From assembly GCF_036850765.1 (NCBI RefSeq), contig NC_089492.1, forward strand, positions 163,740,296 through 163,804,295: 64,000 bases of DNA. Direction: 5' to 3'. The stretch's first letter is position 1, and each line of letters opens with the position of its first letter. Both the position numbers and the translations under genes were made by a program. This stretch comes from Saccopteryx bilineata. Lineage: Eukaryota > Chordata > Mammalia > Chiroptera > Emballonuridae. Shown here piece by piece: positions 44,585-56,375 of this stretch. Below the pieces are notes generated by a model. The model was given only the letters and a program-made list of their open reading frames with translations. It had not been told where the DNA came from and ran no database searches.

Positions 44585-47140
44585 GTTCCATTACTATGCC
44601 TACATTTCATGGAGTATTGTTTTTAATTACTATAGTATCATAATTTTAATATTTGGAAGAATAGTTTCTTGTAATTATGCATTTTTTTCTAATCTATTTT
44701 TTCACATTTGCATTCAAAAACTATTCTAATCTAAAATTTGATTTACTTAAAATGAGTATAAAACGATATAAAATGTTTTGGAGGAGGGGAATAAAACAAA
44801 AGAGTCATTGACCTGGCTAGATTTGCCTACATTGTTTAAGCTTGCAAGTATATAAGGTAGACATCTGTTTTTCTTACCTAGCAAGCACCCTCCCCCTTTT
44901 TGGTAACAATACCTGTGAGGAAATGACCCCCTTCTTGCCCTCACTCTTTGTGACTTAGAGAGGGGCATAGCTTGTTTCTACCTCCATTTCAGTGATGGAT
45001 TTTTAGTCAGCACCTGCCCATGAAGCTATTCTGTCACTGTACATGGGATAGGTTACTAGAGGAAGCAATCTGAGAAAAAGTGTCTGTGTAGAGAGAGAGA
45101 GCACAAGCAAATCCTTATGATACTCTTTGATCATGCCTGAAGCCAAACACCCCCAGACTTTTAGTTACATGAGCTAAACATTCTGTTTTGGGCATAAGCT
45201 TTTTTGAGTTCTATGTCTTGCTTCCCACAGAGTTGTGTACAGCTGGGTGTGGGTGTTGCCGTGCAGATCCTTAGCCCCGCAGTTTCTAAGTAGAATAAGG
45301 GTTAGAGTACAAAGGCTTCTCAGCCCAGGATATAATGGGTGGCGTTTTAGAAATTTTGGTTGACCAATGTCAGGATTTTAGAAGGTTTGGGCTACTTATA
45401 GTTGTTATAAATGTTCTCAGGAAAGAGACCTGCTGATTTGAAAGCTGGCCCGAGTAGAAGAAGGGAGGAAGAAATAACAGCCTGACTCAGAGATATTCTT
45501 TCTGCCTCTAGCCAACAGACCAGACGGCCAAGAGCCAGATATACTGAGCCACACCAGGTTGGAAAAATAAAATTCTCTGCCCTTTCCAGAGTGACAGCAA
45601 AGGCACATGGGTGAAAAACGGATGATGGAAAGATCATCTACAGGTCTGCATCTGACTCCTCCTGCTGTGCCTTCCCTGCCTGAGGAAGGGCAGAATTAAC
45701 CCCATTTTAAGTAGGGTGACCATATAACTTATCAACCAAATGGGACTGTTTTGAGTGTGAATAGGAATGTATTATTAATAATGACACCTGAATGACAGCT
45801 CTAAAGCAGGTCACCCTAATAAACAGCTTTGCATCAAGAGACCAATCCATTAGTCCTCCTAAACCCCCAGATAATTGTTTCAAATTGTTCTTAGGTGGAG
45901 GTCAAGATGGCTGCAGTGAAACTGAAAACTGGAAGGTAAATCAGCCCTAAGGACTTTCCTTAAAAGACAGAAAGCCCCTGGCCAGGGTTCTAGAGTATAA
46001 ATGAACTCCACACATGTGAGCTACATTAGCATGTGTATGACTACAGCTGGTCAGTCCCCAGAGGGGAACCTTTCCAATGTGGCTGTGGTCAGGAAGGAAA
46101 ATAGTCAATAAAAATCTTTCTCTTGTGAGTTAAAATGGAAACAGCTAAATTAGCAAAAAAAACCTCAATTCTCTGTGGGTGCAAGTAATTCTTGTTATTT
46201 CTAATTAGCAGAATTGAATACATCCTATGGGACAGTCTCCCTGCTTATTATTCACCCTTTCCCTTGCTGTCAAGTAGGAGTTCCCTCCACCATGTTTACA
46301 CTGCTGTGTGAGGAATGGTCAGATTTGTAGTTTAGCCATTAGCTGGCAAAAAGAGATAATAAAAATCATTTAAAATCCTGGGCTAGGAGCTAGAACAAAG
46401 TAAGGGTCTCTCACTTTGCAGTATGGGTGGATGCACTTTCAGGCATATATGGAGTGCATGCTTTTACGTGGGGACGTTTTTAAAACTATGTGCAGGGAAG
46501 AAGGGCAGACCGTGGATGAATGGCAGTGCACAGCTATTTATTTAATGGCTCAGCATGCTTTCCACTTCTCCTAACACCTAACTTCCCTTCCAAGGAACCT
46601 CTACCACCAACTTTAGTCTTGTCTGGAAGAGGCTGCCATGCTTCCCCCTGCTCCTACCTCTTCATCTTCCAGCTCCAGAGCGAGGTTTGAAACCTCCGGC
46701 CTGCCAATCAGCAGAGGCCCAGACCAGTGATCCACTCAGGTGTGGGCCTATGACCCAGCAGCTAAGGTCAGAGAACCCTCTTTTCCTATTGGAATTGTTC
46801 TTTGGAAAGACAACAAACCTATGAAGATGCTGGTGGTGTAGCCTGAATGTGTAGTCAAAACAGGGAAAGGAAGTGCGGAGAGAAGAAACTAAGAGTTTAT
46901 TTGACGTCTTCAGTTCAGCCATGCCTGATCTAGCTATCCCTGTACTCTTCAATTATGTGAACAATTAAATCTCCCTGTCACCACTACCCTAGTTTTGTTT
47001 CTTGATTAATCTAATTGAATTGGATTTCTGCCTATTTCAACTAAACTCAGAGCTTTTGTGTGTTTTGCAGTATTTCTCATGGTAAAGACACTCAGAAAAG
47101 GGGATGGGAAAAACAATAGATAGTCCCACCTGGGCAACAG
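44585..47140. other. No gene supported (mostly unique DNA)
   Basis: AT-rich to 44800, then mixed. The segment 45890-46150 (GGAGGTCAAGATGGCTGCAG onward) may be an old LTR, but I cannot confirm it. Frames up to 96 codons show no domain. Confidence 0.4.
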
Positions 47141-47165
47141 CTATCACTAAAGTGTTCTTTTTCTC

Positions 47166-47440
47166 TCTCTATTTCTCTCTCTCTCTCTCTTTGTATTTTT
47201 CTGAAATGAGAAGCTGGAGGCAGAGAGACAGACTCCCACAGGCACCTGACCAGATCCACCCGCATGCCCACCAGGAGGCGATGCTCTGCCCATCTGGGGT
47301 GTTGCTCTGTTACAACTGGAGCCATTCTAGCGCCTGAGGCAGAGGCCATGGAGCCATCCTCAGCACCCAGGCCAACTTTGCTCCAGTGGAGCCTTGGCTG
47401 CAGAAGGGGAAGAGAGAGATAGAGAGAAAGGAAAGGGGGC
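47166..47440 (-). repeat. tRNA-derived SINE, type A, 5'-truncated
   Basis: The minus-strand copy lacks its tRNA head: the sequence stops at GAAAGGAAAGGGGGC. The perfect duplication CTAAAGTGTTCTTTTTCTC at 47147-47165 and 47441-47459 shows that truncation happened during insertion. Confidence 0.94.
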
Positions 47441-47459
47441 CTAAAGTGTTCTTTTTCTC

Positions 47460-48180
47460 CATAGGCTCCCTGTGGTTTCCAGCACTAACCCTCTAATTCC
47501 ATCACACAAGCTGGTTATAATTGTGTGACAAACTGACCATTCTGGGATTGAAATTACACTGAACACCTTGATCAGCTAGGGCCTGGCCTTTGGGAGTAGT
47601 CAACCACGTTTTTTACCCTTGTGTTGGCTCTTTTGCTTAGCATTTTTTCCCAACCCTTAAAGTTACTATGGAGCTTGTTTCGTTTATTAATAGGTAAGCT
47701 AAAGCTTTGTTCTTTTGTTTTGTTTTCTGGTGGCATTTGACTTCTTTCTTTTAAGTCATAAACCTTGGACTCTCTCATTAGAGACTTCCTTCCTCCTCTG
47801 CCAAGAGTCAACATTCCAGCTCCAGTCCCAACCCTTTAGAGGTTAGTTCTTTTGTCACCTCCTGATGGAGACCTTCTGTGGCCACTCTAGCTAAAGCAGC
47901 CTCCCCTTCTTCTGTGTTAGTGCTTGTTGCCCTCCTCTGTGAAACCCTTCATACTGCTCCTGTGTTTTCTTTCTCTCCTGGAGCCATCCAGGACACTTCC
48001 TAGAGTAGGGTCTAGGTCTGTCTCAGTCATAGTTTTGTCCCATGAGTCTAACACAGTGCTCAGCTTTTATAGCAGGACTTCCAAAGATACTTGTTGCATA
48101 TATTTAATAAAGAATTATTTTTAAGCAGCTAAGAGGAGCAACAATGTTGTGGGCATCTTCTCTTAGATACGCTTTTTTCC
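47460..48180. other. No gene seen (unique DNA)
   Basis: No recognisable repeat or exon. Confidence 0.45.
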
Positions 48181-48184
48181 CCAT

Positions 48185-48362
48185 TGATTTTGAGAGAAAG
48201 GAAAGGAGAGAAAGAGAGAAACATCAACTTGTTTCACTTTATTTTTTTATTTAGTTATGTACTTGTTGATTGCTTCTTGTGCATGCCCTGACTGGGGGTC
48301 AAACCTGTGAACTCTGGCATGATGGGATGATGCTTTCTCCACTGGGCCTCCCAGCCAGTGCC
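48185..48362 (-). repeat. tRNA-derived SINE, short type (C), diverged
   Basis: GATTTTGAGAGAAAGGAAAG, TTGATTGCTTCTTGTGCATG and GATGCTTTCTCCACTGGGCC follow the short SINE on the minus strand. Confidence 0.7.
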
Positions 48363-48417
48363 TTGGATACACTTTTTTTTAAAGAAGTAACTTTTAAGAC
48401 CCTGACTAAAACTTTTT

Positions 48418-48645
48418 AGGCCAGTTATCTAAGTCAGTTAGAGCATCGTCCCAAAACACCAAGGTTGCAGGTTCGATCCTCAGCCAGGGCACACATGGGA
48501 AGCAACCAATTAATGCACAACTAAGTGAAACGACAAATGAATGCTTCTCTCTCTCCCTCTTTTTCTCTGTCTCCCTCCCTCTTTCTCTCTCACTCTGTCT
48601 CCCTTCTTCTCTCTGTCTAAAATCAATCAATAAAAAATTAATAAA
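48418..48645 (+). repeat. Ves-like SINE
   Basis: AGGCCAGTTATCTAAGTCAG head, B box GGTTCGATCCT, CGACAAATGAATGCTTCTCT, CT-rich run and CTGTCTAAAATCAATCAATA tail. Confidence 0.85.
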
Positions 48646-48660
48646 CTTTTTGTTAAAGTA

Positions 48661-49425
48661 TAATGTAATGTTAACCAGAGAAACGGTTCAGGATGTAATA
48701 AAGGACAAATAGCATTTATTTGAGCAAAGGACTGCAACCCAGGAGACACAGACTCAAGTAGCAACCCAAACTATGTTCCCAGGAGAATAAAAAAAGGCAA
48801 GATTCATAAAGGCAAAAGCTGCAACAGTGTAATACTTTCATGCAAATGAAGGATGGCTAGCCAGGTTAACAGGAATTGGTTACTTCCTATGTGCAGAGGA
48901 GGGAAGGAAAAACAGTTGTCCCAGGATGCTATGGCTCAGCCTCCAGAGTTTAGCAAGGGTTAGCAATTTATTAGCATCTCTGAGAATGAAGGTATAAGAT
49001 GTACATAGGCATCTTCCCTAACAGCCTCCCCACTCTATTTTACATGGCTCTTAGCAATTCTTACGCCATTTTATTTTTTCCATTAGCAGTGTAAAGATAA
49101 ATATTTTATTCAAGTATAATGTATTCAGATATTGAAGAGTATCTTATTGTCTAGAGGAGAATTGGGGGAAGGGAAAAGTGTGTGTTTTTCATCTGATCAA
49201 AGGCAGCAGAGGGAGGCCAAGGGGATTTTAAATTGGGATTAGCTTGACTGAGAGCAAGCACTAAAATAGCCTGCCTCCCACAAACGTTACCCTTCGCATG
49301 AGCACAAGACTTTGTTTTCTTGCTGGGCACCAATCTGGAACTTCTTATCCCATAAGGATGAGAGGAGGAGGAAAATAATTTGTGAATCACAAAAAAAATT
49401 ATGGTTAATAATGTAATGTTAACCA
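48661..49425. repeat. Segment flanked by 17-bp direct repeats, possibly an LTR or retrocopy
   Basis: TAATGTAATGTTAACCA stands at 48661-48677 and 49409-49425. Between them lie AGCATTTATTTGAGCAAAGG and CAGCCTCCCCACTCTATTTT, which remind me of old mammalian LTRs on the minus strand. A short A run precedes the right copy. The nature of the insert is unresolved. Confidence 0.3.
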
Positions 49426-50625
49426 TAATACTGGTCAAGGTATACATTTCACTCAACCCTGTACTCCAAAGTCTAGAAAGGTATTTAGGTCGCTAATAGC
49501 AGAAGACCAAACATGAGGTGGAAGGGAGCCATAAGCTTGAGTCTATGGGAGCTGTGTTGTTGAGGACAGGACATTGTGGAAATTATTCATTCATAGGGTC
49601 ACCAGGAGTTGGAGCCAAATCAATCACATGTAACATACAAGCTTTTAAAATAAATCAGTATCTGACTTAAATGAGAAACTTCAGGTACCTTCTTTCTGAG
49701 GTTAGAAGCAGGATAAAGATGCCCAATATCAATGCTCCTCTACAACCTAAACATTCCAACAAGGGAAGGAAATCAAAGGTACAAACATTAGAAATGAAGA
49801 AACAAGACTGTTATTTGCAGACGATCATTCACATGGAACTTATTGTAAACCAGGAATCATCTACTTATTTAATATCCATAAATAAACTCTATTTCACAAA
49901 TAAAATGAGGCTCTGAGAGGCTGCATTTACCCCACATTGTTTAGTGGTAGGCCTCAAAGGCTGACTATAAACCCATTAGGCAAGAAGAAAGAATAAGAAC
50001 ATTCAGACTGAGAGTGTGAAGGGGGAGAGTAGGGAAGTCCCATCCATCCATTCATTCATCTTTTCATCTATCCATCCTTCATCCATCCATCCATGCATTT
50101 TGTAGTTGGACACTATGTTAGTGTATGCCTGCTCTCTACTCTGCACATCTTCCTACATGGCAGACACAGGTCATGACCCAATTTGACGAAAGGACGATAA
50201 CCACATGTGGCAATAACACTGTGTTTGCACAGCAAGCAGTCAGAGCAGAAAAGAAATTGGGATTGCTGGAGATGGCTTTCCCGATAGTGACACCTTGAAG
50301 AATAAGAAGAGCTGAGCATGTCAGGTGACAGCCAAAACCCAAGGTGCTCTAAGAGAGGGGTGGGGTGGGACAGGATGGTTGCTCAGAATGACAGTGATTG
50401 GAACTAGAGAAGAAGGCACGGGCCCAGGTCCTGAATGACACTGTGAGCCATGCTGAGGAGTGTGCACAATGAACACAACACTGAGATAGTGAGACACAGA
50501 ATGGAAAGTATCTATTCTGAGACACAGACTGAAAAGAGAATGACTCAGTCCTTACAGGTTGAATGAGGGAGAGGAGATAAATTGTTTGTTTTCCTTTACT
50601 GCGCCCCCACTCAGCAGCGTCAATT
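49426..50625. other. Unique DNA with MIR remnant and CATC microsatellite
   Basis: A MIR-like core (AATAAAATGAGGCTCTGAGA) lies at 49890-49960. A (CATC/CATT)n tract lies at 50041-50098. No gene seen. Confidence 0.5.
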
Positions 50626-52605
50626 CACTGGGGAACAATTTTTTTTTCATTTTCTGTTGCATGAGGTTTTAGAACTGTTTCTATATATCTCTGCATCGCT
50701 GATTCCAAATCTGAAATCCATTTTTTGGTGCGTGTTTTTATACAATTTTAATTTATTTTTGTTACAGTTAATGGCATGCATTGGTTTTTAAATTGGAGTT
50801 AAAGGGCAACGACTCTTGGATTGAACATAACCACAAGGCAATTAATGTTTTACAAACATCACTTTTACATAATTGCAGTTGTTTTTAAATGTAAAAAATC
50901 ATTATCTGATAAAAACACCCTCTTATTTTAAGATTGAATCATGGCTTCTTTGAGTAGGCGTAAATGTAAGAATAGTCCTGACTCCTTCTGTTATATATGT
51001 GGCTGTTACATACTTCAACGTCAAAGGCCCAATATTTCATCATTTGTGACTCATGCATATATTGCCTATTTTCAAGTTCCCCTTGGCGATCAAGACAAGA
51101 ATTGGGTTCCTCATATTGCGTGTCATAATTGTGAGGAAATGGTTCGTGACTGGACAAAAGGAAAACGCAAAGGTGCTTTTTGGTATTCCCATGGTTTGGC
51201 GTGAACCTAAGGACCATAGCAGTGACTGTTATTTCTGTCTGATCCATACAAAGGGCATTGGCAAGAAAAAACGGCATATGATCACATATCCTAATATTTC
51301 TTCAGCAATATGACCTATCCTACACTCTTAGACACACCTGGTTCCAGTTTTCAATGGTTTTATTTCTTCTAAGGACGAAGAAAGTGAACATGGTGATCAA
51401 GTGTATTTTGATAAGATGCATGAGGAAATGGTTGTAGAATCTGAAGGGTCTTCTTCTGATGCCAAGCAGTCATTAACCCTTCAACCAGTTAAGCCAACCA
51501 GAATTGAATGACTTAGTAAGAATGACATAAAAATTGTCCTCAACTTTCTGAAGTATGAGGAGCATAACTGGATCATTTGTGTGGATCTTAAAACAGTAAA
51601 TTTCCTGCTAGGACAACAGAGAGGTTTCACAAAGTATCTTTGCTTTCTCTGTTTGTGGGACAGCCGAGCTCGGAAGAAACATTGGACACAGAAAGAGCAG
51701 CTGAAACGTGAAGCTCTGGAGTAGGGATGCAAAATATTGTGAATGAACCTGTAGTTAATCAATACAGGATCATTTTTCCCCCACTTCACATCAAACTTGG
51801 CTTAATAAAGTAATTTGTTCAGGCTTTGAATACAGAAAGTGAATGCTTTCCACATACTATTTCTGCTTTTCCTGCCTTGTCTTTTGAGAAGATAAAAGCA
51901 GGTGTATTCAATGGACCTCAACTTCGAACCCTCATACATGATGAAGAATTTGCCAGGAAGATAAATAAGGAGGAGAAAGCAGCATGGCAGTTTTTGTGGC
52001 AGTTACAAAGAACTTCCTTGCCAACAAAAAAGCAGAAAACTATGAACTTCTGATTCAAAGGATGCTGTTGGCTTTCCACGACATTGGATGTAACATGAGC
52101 ATTAAGATTCACTCCTGAACAGTCACCTTGATAAGTTTCCCGAAAAGCTTGGCACTGTTAGTGATGAGCAGACTACTACTAGAGCATCAAAAGAGATTGT
52201 CCTCAACAAGTACACAAGCGCAAGAGCTACAAATGCAAATTTTTGCCTGAATAAAATTTAAATAAGTTTTGTGCAAATTTTATGATTAAAATAAGTGTTT
52301 TAATATGTTGTGTTTTGAAATTGTAGACAAATTCTGATGCAATCATATCTTTTAGTGTATTAGTGTATTTACTGCATTATATAGATTATTATATTTTCAC
52401 AAAGATGATGCCCAAGAAGACATTCTACTTCATTATGTTAAACTAAATGTTGAAAATTTTCCAATAAGATGAAAACCTAAAATCTTGAATTGCAAAAAAA
52501 CTGTAGCTTACAGAGAAAAACTAATGTCAGATTTGAGATTAGCACACTCCAATTAGGTAAGAACAAGTGTTTTTGTGGATGCAACAAAAATTTTGCTCCC
52601 TAGTG
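50626..52605 (+). mobile_element. Fossil DNA transposon with CACTG/CACTA-type ends
   Basis: The left end CACTGGGGAACAATTTTTTT and the right end read on the other strand, CACTAGGGAGCAAAATTTTT, form imperfect inverted repeats. Both continue to a shared TTGCAT. A dinucleotide TT stands outside each end (50624-50625 and 52606-52607), compatible with a 2-bp duplication. Such ends suggest the CACTA/Mirage/Chapaev superfamily, though this is an inference from termini only. The inside holds one decayed coding region (about 50941-52240) between non-coding flanks. No A tail is seen, so it is not a retrocopy. Confidence 0.6.
50941..52240 (+). pseudogene. Decayed transposon-encoded protein of an unnamed family
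   Basis: The frame opens MASLSRRKCKNSPDSFCYIC with CxxC pairs (CYICGCY; IACHNCEEMV) that look zinc-binding. It shifts near 51180 into VWREPKDHSSDCYFCLIHTK. After stops it continues with LSKNDIKIVLNFLKYEEHNW, then KYLCFLCLWDSRAR (a third cysteine pair), then SFEKIKAGVFNGPQLRTLIH, and near 52100 NSHLDKFPEKLGTVSDEQ. The order of these blocks is collinear and intronless over 1.3 kb. From memory, the same blocks occur in multicopy uncharacterised proteins of Hydra, aphids and other invertebrates. Several stops and at least three frame changes make it non-functional. I could not identify a catalytic DDE triad. Confidence 0.65.
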
Positions 52606-53437
52606 TTATCACTGCCATCGGCATGCTGATTTTCCTATAATCTATCACCAGCCATAGCTTTCTAAGTGGGGTTACCAAAATTTAATCCTCTTCTCAATAA
52701 GATTGCTTCAGTGCTCAGCAGAGGTGACTAACACCCTCCACCTACTCACAAACTTGCTCTTTGAATACTGTGGCTTTATCACCAGGTTCACCACCTCCAA
52801 TCAAGCAATAGGGTTCCCAATTTAACTTCAACGAAGTAGAAAAGATAAATCCATTTATTCAATAAATATTTACAGAACATTTACAGTGTTAGAGTAGAGC
52901 AGTGAATCAAATGTGGTTTCTACTCTCAGGAAGCTGTTGGGTGCCAGTTGACCAACAGATAGTAATATTTAACACCAGATTCAGCAAACATGACATACTA
53001 CTATATGCTCAGCCTTGTTCTATATGCTTCCATATTTAGACATTTCACCATGTAATACTCTCAACAGCCCTATGAGGCAGGTTGTAGGAGTCATCCTTAC
53101 TAATCAAGTTGGAACCCCGGCTACAGGGTCTGTGCCTCTGAGCAGCCTAATGACAATCCGGTGTGATAAATGACACAATGCAGACGTGTCGCACTAGAAA
53201 AATATTCAGTGTTACTGGCACCTAACCTAGTCTTACAAAACATTTTCTGATAAACATTTTCAAGCTGAGCCTGGAAAAAGTAGGAACTAGAAGCAGGATG
53301 TGAATTTGGGTTAGAGGAGTCTCATGCACAAAGAAAGAGCCTGAGCCTAGAAACAGTGTGGTACTGAGCATCCGAGGAGGCCAAAATGAGGAATGAGGCC
53401 AGGACTGGGGGGGGGGGGGGGGCAGTATAAGTTAGCT
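52606..53437. other. Unique DNA with old repeat remnants
   Basis: An L2-like stretch (CATTTATTCAATAAATATTT) lies at about 52848-52940 and a MIR-like stretch at 52970-53110 (CCATGTAATACTCTCAACAG, CCTATGAGGCAGGTTGTAGG). A G run lies at 53407-53422. No gene seen. Confidence 0.5.
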
Positions 53438-53470
53438 GTTTTGTTTGTTTGTTTGTTTGTTTGTTTGTTT
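53438..53470. repeat. (GTTT)n microsatellite
   Basis: About eight GTTT units adjoin the 3' end of the next minus-strand SINE and probably grew from its tail. Confidence 0.9.
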
Positions 53471-53750
53471 TAAGTGAGAAGAAGGGAGATAGAGAGACAG
53501 ACTCCCACGGACACCCCGATCGGGATCCATTCAGCAACCTCCGTCTGAGGCTGATGCTCAAATCAGCCAGGCTCTCCTTAGCGCCTGAAGCTGATGCTCA
53601 AACCAGTGGCTGCTAAAGAGGAAGAGAGAGAGAAGAGAGAGAGAGAGGGAAGCAGATGGTTGCTTCTCATGTGTGCCCCGACCAGGATTGAACCTGGGAC
53701 ATATGCACCCAGGCTGATACTCTTTTCACTGAGCCAGCCAGCTAGGGCCA
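53471..53750 (-). repeat. tRNA-derived SINE, type A, short body
   Basis: TAAGTGAGAAGAAGGGAGAT at the left and AGCCAGCCAGCTAGGGCC at the right are the reverse of a type A copy. The B-box complement (GGATTGAACC) is mutated. Confidence 0.85.
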
Positions 53751-54654
53751 GTTGGCTTTTAAATCTAAACATTTTAGTGCTAGAAGAAATCACATAGACA
53801 AGACAATGGAACTAAGTTCCAGAAAATCCTGAGTATAAATATTACATGCTCTCAAGGTATGGTGATGTTTTCCCTTCAAACCAAAATCAAAATGTTTTGG
53901 AATTGTAGAGTCATCTAAATAATAGGTCTTAGAAAAATATGTATTAATTAATTACATGGAGTTACACATTTAACCATCCTTGCTGAAAGGAATAAAATTG
54001 AATTAAAATACAAAATTATCCTGTAAATCAGTTACAACAATTAAACTGTCATTCTTACACTCAACATATACTTACTGAGCACCTACTATGCATGTTAGGC
54101 CTCATGTGTGACACATCTCAGTGAAGAAGACAAATCCTTGAGTTTCTATGATGCATATTTCAGCAAACCCTAAATATCTTAGAAAGTCTGAAAAAAACAT
54201 GGTTTTCATATGCTCAAGACCTGATAAGTACATGTCAGTTATTTTATTAGAAAAATGGGCTTATTAGGGAGCAGCAAAGCATCACAATTTGCGAGAGCAA
54301 GCTATTGCAAAAGCTAAGCAGGCCCTACAAATAGAGGGACCATCATTTTACCAAGAAAAAGGAAGAAGTTAAGAGTTGTTTTGAAAGTCCACTGGAGAAA
54401 GGGGTGCCGTCAGGGAGATGACAGTTTCTCATTGGCTGAGTTGCTGGCATGGTAGATTTCTTATAGGAAATGTAATATGCATCTTTTCCTGTTAAGGATT
54501 ATAATTGACAGTTTTTTCCTGTTGGCCTTTCTCCTGCTGGGTTCTGTAACTGACAATTCTTCCTGTTATTGCCATCCAGGGTACTGTGTGAGAGGTCCCC
54601 TCCTGGCCTCCCAACTCCATTTTAGTGAGGTTTCCCTTAGTTAATTTTCATAAT
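53751..54654. other. Unique DNA, possible old LTR
   Basis: The part 54240-54630 (TTATTAGGGAGCAGCAAAGC to CCTCCCAACTCCATTTTAGT) resembles an old mammalian LTR in reverse orientation, by pattern only. No gene seen. Confidence 0.35.
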
Positions 54655-55190
54655 ACTTACAGAATATATAAGTATTCATCTCACTTTACAGATGAAGAAA
54701 CCAAAAAGGTTAAGTGATTTACCCAAATTCATAATTTCTTTTTTTTTTCTTTTTTTCTTTTTTTTTTTTTTTGTATTTTTCTGAAGCTGGAAACGGGGAG
54801 AGACAGTCAGACAGACTCCCGCATGCGCCCGACCGGGATCCACCCGGCATGCCCACCAGGGGCAATGCTCTGCCCCTCCGGGGCCTTGCTCTGCCGTGAC
54901 CAGAGCCACTCCAGCGCCTGGGGCAGAGGCCAAGGAGCCATCCCCAGCGCCCGGGCCATCTTTGCTCCAATGGAGCCTTGGCTGCGGGAGGGGAAGAGAG
55001 AGGCAGAGAGGTAGGAAGGGGGGGTGGAGAAGCAAAGGGGCGCTTCTCCTATGTGCCCTGGCCGGGAATCGAACCCGGGTCCCCGGCACGCCAGGCCGAC
55101 GCTCTACCGCTGAGCCAACTGGCCAGGGCCAAATTCATACATTTCAATTTAGAGTGGTGTTGGAAATTCAACCTAGAGTCACAGAAATCT
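54655..55190 (+). repeat. MIR remnant split by a SINE
   Basis: CTCACTTTACAGATGAAGAA and GGTTAAGTGATTTACCCAAA form the MIR core. It resumes after the SINE at 55131. Confidence 0.65.
54734..55130 (-). repeat. tRNA-derived SINE, type A (long form)
   Basis: Complete minus-strand copy with the duplication AAATTCATA at 54725-54733 and 55131-55139. Confidence 0.94.
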
Positions 55191-56371
55191 AGGCCATTGC
55201 TGTCCTTAGTAACATCTGGCTCCCTTATTTATATATTTTGAACTGTGGGTTCAAGAGAAGTGTTTGACAAGCGGTGCTGTAAGTTGGGATTCTCCCTGGG
55301 GTACTTCTTTACCAATCTAACATTCTCCACTTCTCCAGCCCACCTATGGCCAACTTTGTCCAGTTTACAAAAATGTTTTTACATTCATTAGCTCATCTGA
55401 GCTTCAAGTGGCCCTATGACGTAGACTCTGTAGGTATTAATAGCCCCGTGCAGATGAGGAAACCGAGTTCTAGAGTTTCAGTGACCTGAGCATTGTTACC
55501 AAGTCAGAGTCAGAAGGGCAGGAACAGCTCGCCCCAGGCTTCAACCCATAGAGGCACTAAAACATCCCAGGAATCCACCAGAGATTCCATGCTCTTTAAC
55601 TCAGGTTTCTACCAACACTCAGGGCACAAATGATAAAATGGAAATTGGTTCTGTTCCACTCAAGAAGGAAGTGTGCTTAGATAGAAATGGAAAAAACACC
55701 TGGGTCTGCAGATCTGTTATAGTTGAGATTTTCTGTGATATATACATGCATGTTTCTCAGTGTGATTAGAGTCCTGTCTCAACCCAAAGAAGACCTGAAG
55801 CTGGAAGCCAACTTCTGAAACCAGTGTGTGACACAGTACAGGCCAAGGCCGGTGGTCGTGCCCATGCGGGTTCTCACTGGATTTGGGCAGATGTGGAGCC
55901 AGAGAATGGTGATAGATTTCGTATATTAGAGTCTCGCCAGGGCAGACGAGCAAGCAGGCAGGGCAAACTGCTTCTCTCTCTCTCTCTCAGCACTCACAAG
56001 CAAACAGACCAGAGGAAAAAACAACTAAGTGGAACAATGAGTTGATGTCTCTCCCCCCACCCCAAATCAATGGGGGAAATGTTTAAATAAATGGAAGAGT
56101 CATATCTTATGCCAAGGCTTTTTTGGGGGGAAAGGAGGGAGAGGAATGCAGAGCCAGATGGGAGGTGAAGGTTAATTAGAATTATGCTTTTAGTTACAAC
56201 TGTTGCTATATTTGGGTTGACTCCACAGGAAGGCCCTGGAAAATCATGACTAGATTGGGTCTCTAGAAACAAAGATTATATGAAGGGTTCTGAAGGCACA
56301 GAATCCAGGTGAATAATTTTAAGAAGCCAGACAGCTACAAAGAATGCAGTTTTATTTATTTATTTATTTAT
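55191..56371. other. MIR and Ves-like remnants in unique DNA
   Basis: A MIR lies at about 55375-55545 (CAGATGAGGAAACCGAGTTC). A decayed Ves-like copy lies at about 55860-56095 (GTCTCGCCAGGGCAGACGAG, AGTGGAACAATGAGTTGATG). A (TTTA)n tract lies at 56350-56375. No gene seen. Confidence 0.5.
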
Positions 56372-56375
56372 TTTT

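Noticed and set aside
50041..50098. CATC-rich tract as a regulatory array
   Set aside because: It is an ordinary imperfect microsatellite.
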